Below are positions 55,999 to 64,000 of a stretch of DNA of 64,000 nt, piece by piece. Position 1 is the stretch's first letter, and each line of letters starts with the position of its first letter. Both the position numbers and the translations under genes were made by a program. The stretch covers positions 144,001-208,000 of the forward strand of contig JAWQUS010000003.1 of NCBI GenBank assembly GCA_036365455.1, given 5' to 3'. This DNA comes from Macrosoma leucophasiata. Lineage: Eukaryota > Arthropoda > Insecta > Lepidoptera > Hedylidae. Below the pieces are notes generated by a model, which saw only the letters and a list, made by a program, of their open reading frames with translations, had not been told where the DNA came from and made no database searches.

Positions 55999-56143
55999 CG
56001 GCGAGTGCGGCGAGAGCGCCGAGCGCGAGCGCGGCGGCCCAGGCGGCCAGCGCGCACAGGCCGGCGCGCCCCGCGCCCGTCTCGCTCGCGCGCCCGTCCC
56101 ACAGCGCCCAGCCCGCGAACGCGCACGCGCCGACGCCCACACA
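55999..56143 (-). CDS. Tetraspanin gene B, first visible coding exon (end of TM1, small loop, TM2)
   Basis: This 145-base exon follows acceptor CGCGTGCAG in phase 0 and ends G|GTATGC in phase 1. It encodes CVGVGACAFAGWALWDG, the second half of TM1 and the start of a very short extracellular loop. TM2 follows (AGLCALAAWAAALALGALAA). An upstream exon supplying the start Met and the first half of TM1, like exon 1 of gene A, is required; I could not find it between 56.2 and 64 kb, so it is probably off the right edge or unrecognisably short. Visible exons join to 255 residues, as expected for a tetraspanin lacking about 20 N-terminal residues. Confidence 0.85.
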
Positions 56144-56520
56144 CTGCACGCGACCACATATTCCATCAACTGTAGCTCCGACAGTGTTGTAGTTAAAAAT
56201 AGAAAGGAAATTAAATAGAAAACTAGCTTTGAATAAGTTTTTTGACTATGTTAAAAAGTAGTGTGCTAGTATTGCACTCGGCTACTTTTAGATACGCTCA
56301 AGCATTTCTGTGTCAAATGAACTCTTAATTTGACCCAGAAATACTTGAGTGACTCGAACACAGATAAGTCATCTCGTGTTTAATTTAATTTTAAAGTCTC
56401 TTTAAGTGTGCCTATACAATGAACTAAATATTGTAATGCATAAATAAAACTGTAATAGACACATCTGTAAATATGATATACCAAAGAAATATAATAAGAG
56501 GGATCTTTTTTCTTTAGTAG

Positions 56521-57200
56521 TCCATCTTTTTTTTTTTGTCAAAGGATTGACAGACAAGCAGACGGGCCACCTGATGGAAAGTGGTTACAATTGCCTATGA
56601 ACATTTGCAACATCAAGTGAGCAAAGGGAGTTGTCAATGCACTGCCCTGAAGGACTCTTTTGATCCCTATTTTGAAGAACCCCATATTGTAGCCCCGGGG
56701 GAACACCTCAGATGGAAGTTCTTTCCATAATTTGCATTTGTTCTGGGCAGGAACGAACGCGCGAATCGGGCTGTTGAGCACTGCCAAGTGTTCAATCTGT
56801 GCGGGTGGAACTTCTCTCTTCTGCGGGTGGTGTGATGAAGGAATGGAGTCAATGGCACCAGATCAAACAGTTCATCAGAGCATTCACCATTGTAAAGGCG
56901 TAGAAGATGCACAGACAAACGATGTCCCAGCGAAAACTCAGATCTTCGAGTCAATCTGTGATTCCTGTGTTGTTGAAGATTCAAATGGCACATTTTTTAA
57001 TGGATTCAAGGGGACCGAGCTGGTATTTAGGGGCTCCCGCCCAAAGATGAGAACAGTATTCCAAATGGGGCCTCACTTGAGCTTTATAAAGCTGTAGAAG
57101 TTGCCCCGATGTGAAATACTGCCTCGCCTTGTTTATTGGATGCCAGCTTGGTCTTACCCTCAATGTGACCCCATCTGTATATGTTTGTATATACATACAT
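56521..57200 (-). mobile_element. 5'-truncated LINE (jockey-like) 3' end
   Basis: Minus-strand coding in two frames: KARQYFTSGQLLQLYKAQVR, PHLEYCSHLWAGAPKYQLGP, then, shifted, LYNGECSDELFDLVPL, CSTARFARSF, ELPSEVFPRGYNMGFFKIGI. This is the region after the RT palm in jockey-type LINEs. It ends with FIGN...HFPSGGP and poly-A (plus-strand T run at 56528-56538). Two or more frameshifts are present. It lies upstream of the first visible exon of gene B, probably within its first intron. Confidence 0.8.
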
Positions 57201-57367
57201 CACAGAAAAACTAACAAATAAAATTAATTTCCGCAGTTATATTGCTTAAGGTCTAACTTAAAAACTGGTGCATAATTCATCTTAATTCACCAGCTGGAAA
57301 CTGAGATGAGAAATAAAATATACATTGTACCTATTATGATCATTTAATTATAACTACTATGTAAGTG

Positions 57368-57457
57368 AGATTCACAGCTGAACTGTGCAGTGCAGCTGTG
57401 AATCTCTCACTCAGCATACTTTGCTCAAAGTAAAGTTGTAGTGCAGTCTGTGAATCT
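57368..57457. mobile_element. Foldback MITE-like element, second family member
   Basis: AGATTCACAGCTG...CAGCTGTGAATCT forms one palindrome. TACTTTGCTCAAAGTAAAGT followed by GTAGTGCAGTCTGTGAATCT repeats the right arm of the element at 3002-3118. Confidence 0.7.
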
Positions 57458-58526
57458 TCATAGATTTATTAAATTCACTTTCACCAAAAATTCACATTTA
57501 ATTAATAAACATACATCCCACAATAACTAGCAGCTCCAGGTACTACTGGGGAACTGGCTGCTTCACCATTGTGTACACCTTATTTGGTAGTATGAAAAGC
57601 TACATTTGATTGATCTTCGACAAGCTGAGAAATCCTTGACTGTACTACATTGCAACCTAGCTGTGGCGGTCGTAAAAACTACACTGTTTTATGTCAGTAA
57701 CAACAAGCAATGTGTGTTTACATAAGGGTGCCTTGCCTTAGCTTAGCATATCTATTTATATGACAACAGATCAATTTTGTACTCATATAGATACTGTAAA
57801 ATGGTAATTCGTACGAAATACACGAAATCTGGAAGCTTGTTCAACCCACACATCTTGTTCTTATGTAGGCAAACTGCATGATGTAGCAAGCACAAGCTAT
57901 CTACTTTCTAATCGATCACGGCTATAACAAATAATAATTGATGATAAAATAGTCGTAGGTAACAAATAATTTAATCAGGATATTGAAATATGTGGAAGGG
58001 TTTGTTTCGGTAACGATTTTTGTCTATTTGTTGCCATTTGAGAGCAATGTTTGATTGATACATATAAAAACATGCACAAGCTCAATTAACTGTATAAACA
58101 TAGTATTTATTTCAGAAATTCTTATATTATTTCGTAAGTTTAATAATAATCTTGTTTACCAGAAATATGATGTTGAACAAAATCAGCAAACACTTCATCA
58201 ACGAATAACAGCGGGACATGCCCATGGCTTATCACTTCTTTTAACTAGCAATAAGATATGGCAATCTACAATAATATTTCATTTATTTCAACTGCCCTTT
58301 TATGAACTTTTCAGTCATATTTATTTAGATTTATTTGCATTTGCAAACTCAAAACAGCATTAAATAAATTGTCGTAAATCGTCAACCAATCGAACACCAC
58401 AGACTAATAACCCGAAAACTCCGAAAAAAAATGAATCATAAGCTAGACTTTTTTTTTATGGCTTTGCTATTGCGCATATTGCCAGTGTCAAGTAAAACGA
58501 TATTTCGTATTCATACTAGGCAGCGT
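57458..58526. other. Unrecognised sequence, probably gene B first intron
   Basis: AT-rich sequence. A 102-codon plus-strand frame at 58055-58363 has no recognisable product. Confidence 0.35.
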
Positions 58527-58671
58527 ACAGTGCCACCAACTTATCTCTGAAATGGCAAAAAAAGGAACTAAAGCCGCCATGTTGAAGTGTCATTGGATTG
58601 TCAGTGTCTACTACTTTCATGTGCTGTGTTTGTTTTATTCTTGATTTTAACTGTTGAATATACCGAAAGCT

Positions 58672-59272
58672 ATGAAAAGTGATGCCCGGAATATTATTCT
58701 AAAGGTTAAATCCTTTTTTGAAGAAGAATCTCGACAGCAGGCTCCCGTAATTCCATTTAGTCAAATATACAATCGAATTGTGGCAGCTACAGGTCAGTGT
58801 TGCCAGTTTTTATCACACAAATTACCCAATTTGAATAAGTCAGTTAAATTGATACAATATCTTCTTTACGGATTAAATTTAATTTACGGAATATTCTCCA
58901 TATTTTTAATTTGCGGTAGCAGCTTTGGCTTGATTTTTATTTGAACAACTTGAAATAATCTGTATTTACGATTACGTTTTTAAATGAGTAATAATAATAG
59001 TTTCTTTGTTTCTGAGCGAGCTGACCTGCTACATGTATACTGAATTATTTTATTTTATTACAGGTGTAAGCTAAGGAACAATATCTAATATTGTCAGAGA
59101 GGGGCAAGAAGCAGAAAAATACGATACTAAAATTCGCACACCAGGCAAGAAACAAACACGTAAAAGTGGATTTGTTTTTGTTGATGATTTTGACCAGGGA
59201 GTTATTAGACGGAAAGTTCATAAATTTTATCTGATCACAATTATTGTAAACCTGGTTTCCAATAAATTTTAA
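58672..59272 (+). pseudogene. Broken two-exon transposase N-terminus
   Basis: Exon 1 (58672-58792) encodes MKSDARNIILKVKSFFEEES, then VIPFSQIYNRIVAATG. A 271-base intron with GT...TTATTACAG ends at 59063. Exon 2 continues VS, then an in-frame TAA at 59072, then GTISNIVREGQEAEKYDTKI, DDFDQGVIRRKVHKFYL. The layout (helical start, an AAATGVS-GTISNIV helix-turn-helix, a basic linker, DDFDxxxIRRKVHxFY) is that of the DNA-binding start of a family of IS630/DDE_3-like transposases found widely in arthropods. The chain ends at 59270, before any catalytic residue. Confidence 0.75.
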
Positions 59273-59310
59273 ATACAATCACATTGTTTTATTTAAACAC
59301 TCCAGACACG

Positions 59311-59384
59311 AGAAAAATATGACAATTGAAATTCAATTGTGTCTCGCCGCCGGTGGCCGTACGATCCTTGAAAGGTTAACGTAC
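59311..59384 (+). repeat. Family F motif, copy 3
   Basis: GAGAAAAATATGACAATTGA, CAATTGTGTC, CGCCGCCGGTGGCCG and ATCCTTGAAAGG in the order seen at 30537 and 37738. Nested inside the IS630-like element. Confidence 0.6.
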
Positions 59385-59973
59385 ATTTACCATGCTGTAG
59401 CCACTATCGCTATAATCTAGACAGGCTTTAGCATAATAACTTAAAGAAACACAGATTTTTTTACTCATTTAAAACTTACCCAACATTCCTTTCATCCCAA
59501 TTTTAAGCAAAACAAAATTAACTAGCAACACCGATACGACGGTGAAGACATCGAGGTTTTGGCGGGAACGCGGAAAAGAGCTGTGTCGCTGCGTGATATT
59601 ATTTTCGAAATTTGTGTATAGTCGCGTTTTTATGTGTAAAAATGATGGGATTTTTATCATAAGGCATTCGATGATGTTCACGAGTATAAGAAAGTGATAT
59701 TATGAAGTGAAAAGTGATTTTTCGTATTGCCTCCAAAACTTCGTAAAAACTTCAGTAAAGTCCCCATCGCTTTACTGGAGCCACCCCATCATCTCATCAT
59801 ATTCCTCATGGAAGCATTTAATGATCGTCATCTTCCATATGGATATTCATTAATTTAAAGAAATGTGAAATTCAATATGTATACGACTGAAAGACTCTGT
59901 ATCTATGGTCAAAATAAATTATTAAAAAAAAGGTGACGACATCCTTCATTTCAGAGATAAGTTGGTGGCATTG

Positions 59974-60281
59974 TAAAAGTCAGAGTCAGTCAGTCAATTT
60001 ATCATTCCGTCAGTCGGTCACAGTCACTACAGTCAGTAATTCGAGTAAAGCGATGGCTACTAGACGTGGGCAAATACGTTACTTTGGAATCGCTGTGACC
60101 GCTGTGACAGTTCCTAAAAAGTCACGGTGATTTATCACCGTGACTTTGTCACGTCTATCACGCACGTCACAGTTAAGGCAAATCTAAATAACATGGTTCA
60201 TGTGACAAACGTTACAAGCTGCTATTGACTAAAGTTCTGTACTTACATTACTTCAGTTAGGTATTTTAATATTCTAATCTA
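59974..60281. other. Sequence with a strong palindrome
   Basis: AAAGTCACGGTGAT pairs exactly with ATCACCGTGACTTT across two bases at about 60117-60146. Related CACAGTGA motifs occur near 61265-61325. Nothing coding. Confidence 0.5.
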
Positions 60282-60873
60282 TACAAATAAATAAAATTGG
60301 AGTGTCTGTTTGTAATATTAAAATAACCGCTTTTTACTAAATGCACATGTATATTTACACGGTACATATACCAAAACAACATTTTATATAACACACAAAT
60401 ATCACGACACTTTATTTACAATTGAATTCACCGATGCTTGGATATCATACAGAGTGATTTTAAAAAAATACAGTTTTGAAAAAAAAAGATGAAGAAGAAT
60501 TTGTAAATTGAATTTTTTACAAAATACAAAAAGTAAGTAAAATTTTAATTAAATTTAAGAATAACCAGCTGTATCCGCGACTTCGTCCGCGTAGAATTTA
60601 ACAAAACTATTGTTCAGTATCTACCCAGATGAAGTCGTGGGCGCAGCTAGTATACGTTAGTAGCCTAAGTTACTCTAGCTATCTGCCAGTGAAAGTCCCG
60701 TCAAAATCGGTTAAGCCTTTCCCGAGATTAGCGGGAACAAACAGATAGACAGACAGACAAAAATTGTAAAAAAAATTGTTTTAGTATATGTACCGTGTAT
60801 AAATACGTATGCATTTAGTAAAAAGCGGTTATTTTTATATTATGAACAGAGACTTCAATTTTATTTATTTGTA
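60282..60873. mobile_element. Non-autonomous element with about 105-bp terminal inverted repeats
   Basis: The left arm (from TACAAATAAATAAAATTGGA, 60282-60391) and right arm (60768-60873) are reverse complements with about 85-90% identity. The arms include AATAACCGCTTTTTACTAAA. The centre has two family E blocks, CCGCGACTTCGTCCGCGTAG and GAAGTCGTGGGCGCAGCTAG, and a CCCGTCAAAATCGGTT block with CAGACAGACAG. No coding capacity. Confidence 0.8.
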
Positions 60874-62010
60874 TTGATATGACTAAAACATGATTATATA
60901 AATAATTCTAAAGAATTATTGTATTAAATGCAACTAAATTATTACCTAAATGTTTGTAGAGTAACAATAATTATTCGAGAATCTTTATTCAACTAATTAA
61001 GTATTTATATAGGTAATATCATTTTATTTTCATAATAATTTCCAAAATATACATTTCGTTTCTATGAATAGTTAACTCTATGAAAGGTATTCCGACTAAC
61101 TGCATGCAACTCCTTCACACTCAATCACTCAAGCCAGCGCATTCGATTTCGTAGGCGTAAGTAACGTTCATTTCGTTCCTTGTGATGTGAGTGACTGAAG
61201 AACGACACATACTGGAACGTTGATGCAACAAATAACAATGGTCGTTCCTTGGAACGACGATATTTCACGATAAGTCACAGTGATCGCTTACGAATTCAGA
61301 TCACTGTGATTTTTTCACAGTGAAGTTATTTATCACGCACCTCTAATGGCTACTTTACCGGAACATTTACAATGAAGTTTTGGAGGCAACCCGATGGGCC
61401 AAGATGGATAAGCCTATATCAAACAAAATGCCACCAAATTTATTTAATTTAACTCAAAAATACACCAAGAAAATGAAATAAAATAAGTGCATCAAATGAC
61501 TTTTAATGCTATTCGTTCTTTTCTAAAGATAGCATTATTACTCATAAGAATTACATTCACTTACATGAGAATAATATTTGATTGAAATAGCTTAAGTGGT
61601 TTCGATATGTAACAACAAAAAAAAATATTACTATTAAAGAAGGTAATTGTAAAATACGTCGACGCAATCCACAAATTAAATGGTGAAATATAAAAGAAAG
61701 CTATAGTAGATACTGAAGATCTTATGTACCTACTATACTTTAAGCAAATAAATAAATTCATTCATTCAAATGATCTTATTGATTACCAGCTGCATGCGAA
61801 AGGTTCTCAACCAGAACTCGAGCTAAAAATTGCACATTGTGGTAATGTTGAATTTCAGTAGGATTTTTTATAGCAGCCTTCAAATGTGAGTCTTATGCTG
61901 ACCAGCTCCTTGGAATGCATCTCTGTAAATATTGTTGCTATGTATTCCAAATTTTAATCATTATGTTTAGTTAATTTGAGTAGCACGATGACGCTTCGGT
62001 CAAGTTAAAG
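60874..62010. other. AT-rich sequence, nothing recognised
   Basis: Imperfect CACAGTGAT palindromes lie at about 61265-61325. An inverted match of about 25 bases (TTGCCTCCAAAACTTC at 59730, complement at 61373) hints at a decayed foldback. No coding was recognised. Confidence 0.35.
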
Positions 62011-63045
62011 GCCAGAATCAGAATCAGAATTCATTTATTGTGGAATAAGCGTACATCAAAGATGTTAGTTAAGATACAATGATCATGCTGAATTCCTGCC
62101 ACAGATGGGCGTACATTATTTATATTATTATTAAGTTAAGTTATAAAAATTCATTATAATAATAGGATTTAACTGTGAATTTTAATCATCTAAAAATTCA
62201 TGCAACGTGTAATAACTCTTGTCTAAAAGTAAATTATGAAGCTTCTTTTTAAAGATTTCATTATTTGTAATAGATCGAAATATCTTTGGAAATTTATTGT
62301 AGATGTCATGAGCTCTACCAAAGATACTTTGCTTATCTTAGTCTTACAAGGTACAGCGCACAACATGCCATTTCTACGAGCGCTTCTGGAAGTTTCAAAC
62401 ATATGAAAATTGTTTTTTATAAATAGTCCACATTCAAGAATGTACAGGCATGGTAACGTAAAAATTTTAAGTTTTTTAAAATATGGTTTGCACGACTCTC
62501 TTTGTGTGATATTGCAAATTGATCGCAAGCACCGCTTTTGTGCTTTGAAAGCAGATTCTCGGTTAATAGAGTTGCCCCAAAAAATTACACCATATCGAAG
62601 AGTCGAGGAGACACAACCGTGATATGCAGTAAGTAAAGCTTTTTGATCGACCACCCTTCTAAGCATACGGATCGCGTAACTAAGTTTACTTAATTTTTTG
62701 CAAATGTAGTCAACATGGGATTTCCACTTCAAGTCCTGATCGAAATATAGTCCTAAAAATTTGGTGATGTCTGTTTCATAGATGGTACTGTCTTCGTTAT
62801 TGATATTAATATTTGGACTGTCACGTTTTCTTTGCCTAAATGTTATTATTTTTGTTTTATTTAAATTCAATTGTAGGTTGTTCAATTTAAACCAGTCAAC
62901 CAAAGATGGCAGTGTGGAAATGATGTCACTTTTTAGGTCAACTAGATTTTTATTTCTAAATAAAATAGTCGTATCATCTGCAAACATCGTAATATGACTA
63001 TCAATTACTACCAATAAACACATTTGATTTTGGTGCATTCTCGAA
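62011..63045 (-). mobile_element. 5'-truncated jockey-like LINE (RT C-terminal half and 3' end)
   Basis: An intact 271-codon frame (63038-62223) opens near the catalytic ITMFADDTTILFRN. It continues LQLNLNKTKIITFRQ, KFLGLYFDQDLKWKSHVDYI, GCVSSTLRYGVIFWGNS, AQKRCLRSICNITQRES and LKIFTLPCLYILE. The 3' UTR ends in AATGAATTCTGATTCTGATT on the minus strand (62035-62016). Truncation just before the ADD motif parallels the insertions at 41225 and 54700. Confidence 0.85.
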
Positions 63046-63224
63046 AGATCTTTTACTTACGTGTTGGACGTGAGTGCAACAGGATCTTTTTTTATTTTTT
63101 CATTATTACTATACCTTAAACAATATTATAAAAGTAGCAGGAACGGCTCTAGGTATGTTAGTGATATGAGTAATTGAAAAGAAATGAAACCTGCTTCAAT
63201 TTTTTTCAGATGATACGCATGTAG

Positions 63225-63595
63225 AAGTTTGTGACACAGATCTGTACGGCCCTGTGATTTCCAGCACAGATGCGTAATATCTTAGGTCTTAGGAGTGGCA
63301 ACGCATTTAGATGGCCCCTATGTATGGCCCCGTAATAACTATCACAGAGGCAAAAGATCTTAGTCCTCAGGGGTGGCAACGCATCTGCACTTTGACCACT
63401 GGTTATTGCGTAGATGTCTATAGGCTGCAGTCGTCACTTAACATCCATGTGAACTGCATGCTTGTTTGCCACCACCATCACATTAAAAAAAAAAAAAAAA
63501 AATTGAAAGCTCTGGTTTCGTGTAGACTGATAGGCTATTACTTACCAATGTAAACTGATACCTGTTTGCCACTTCATAAATTGAAAAAAAAAACT
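63225..63595 (+). mobile_element. SINE-like family A, three tail pieces in series
   Basis: Partial pieces at about 63225-63305 (CTTAGGAGTGGCAACGCATT), 63330-63500 (CAGTCGTCACTTAACATCCA, GCATGCTTGTTTGCCACCA, long A run) and 63500-63595 (CTGATACCTGTTTGCCACTT, second A run). Insertion of copies into each other's poly-A tails is the simple reading. Confidence 0.7.
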
Positions 63596-64000
63596 GTGTT
63601 ATGTTGTGCTTATACTTATAACACTCTAACGATCTCTGAAAAAAATCCATGCTATATCGGGTGCAAAAAAGGAGAAAACAAAAATGATTTACATCAATTT
63701 CTTCTTCGATATTTTATTAAGAAACAAGAAATTCTAATACAATAAAATGCTAATACAATAAAATATTACATAATTTAAATTGATATGAAAATAATTTTAT
63801 ATCGATACTTTGATATATCAGGTTAGTATTCGTACATCACTATATAATAATGCTATTTTTAGAAAATAATGAATAGCATTAAAAGTCGTATAAGTCATAC
63901 GAAACTTACACAGGTCTTCAAAACTCTTGATAAAACATATCACTATATATCACTGCATTTCAAAATCCCACCGAATATGACACAATCCATGAAAATTTGT
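63596..64000. other. AT-rich right edge, nothing recognised
   Basis: No repeat, exon or RNA was recognised. A possible first exon of gene B was looked for here and not found. Confidence 0.4.

Larger units (their letters stand above)
58529..59973 (+). mobile_element. IS630/Tc1-like DNA transposon remnant, 27-bp TIRs, TA-flanked
   Basis: The terminal inverted repeats (58529-58555 and 59947-59973, starting CAGTGCCACCAACTTATCTC on one strand) match at 26 of 27 positions. Both ends are bordered by TA (58527-58528 and 59974-59975), the target duplication of the IS630-Tc1-mariner superfamily. Inside is a two-exon transposase N-terminus and then non-coding sequence including a family F motif. The DDE catalytic part is absent. 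Confidence 0.85.

Noticed and set aside
582..56143. A single giant gene joining all tetraspanin-like exons
   Set aside because: Gene B has its own TM4 and stop at 52521, upstream of a new start Met at 39924; two four-TM proteins fit better.
58055..58363. 102-codon plus-strand frame
   Set aside because: AT-rich, unrecognised, no conserved motifs.
59469..59681. Minus-strand frame with LLVNFVLLKIG and a strong donor GGGTAAGT, as first exon of tetraspanin B
   Set aside because: Its donor is in phase 1 while the next exon needs phase 0, and it lies inside the IS630-like element.

Overview
The window is eukaryotic nuclear DNA, most likely from a moth or butterfly (Lepidoptera). It is AT-rich and intron-dominated, packed with retroelement fragments and short dispersed repeats. 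Several repeats have motifs I associate with Lepidoptera: GGGTTCCGTACC ends, the CCCCGAAGGGGTAGGCAG retroposon tail, and mariner ends TTAGGTTGGGGAAAAAGT. There are no operons, ribosome sites or bacterial genes. The organism call is inference from repeat style.

The only host genes I can support are two tetraspanin-family genes in tandem on the minus strand. Gene B (about 56.1 to 52.5 kb) has four consecutive GC-rich coding exons with intact splice sites: end of TM1 to TM2; TM3 and the start of the large extracellular loop; the CCG...SCC loop core; and the last cysteines, TM4 and stop. Its first coding exon is not visible. Gene A lies downstream. Its first coding exon (39924-39859, MGCAKGLC...) sits under a CpG-rich 5' region with a TATCGATA box. 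A 34.9-kb intron follows, then exon 2 (4949-4752) and exon 3 (785-582). The rest of gene A, including its CCG motif, lies off the left edge.

The most unusual structures are two tandem arrays made from gene B itself. At 51510-52631 a 126-bp unit containing the TM4/C-terminus/stop codon is repeated about nine times, so the 3' UTR is built of extra copies of the last exon. At 53786-54422 a 157-bp unit containing the end of exon 3, its splice donor and the start of the intron is repeated about four times.

Almost everything else is mobile-element debris. It includes a nearly full-span non-LTR retrotransposon with its reverse-transcriptase core deleted (31.0-34.7 kb), at least seven truncated LINE pieces, a copia-type gag fragment (21.1-21.6 kb), a tRNA-related SINE (24.0 kb), an internally deleted mariner (43.9-44.3 kb), a TA-flanked IS630/Tc1-like element with a broken transposase N-terminus (58.5-60.0 kb), several foldback/MITE elements, a poly(A)-tailed SINE-like family present at least ten times, and many mini- and microsatellites. 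Tetraspanin exon boundaries are exact to the base given the splice model; repeat borders are by eye and approximate.
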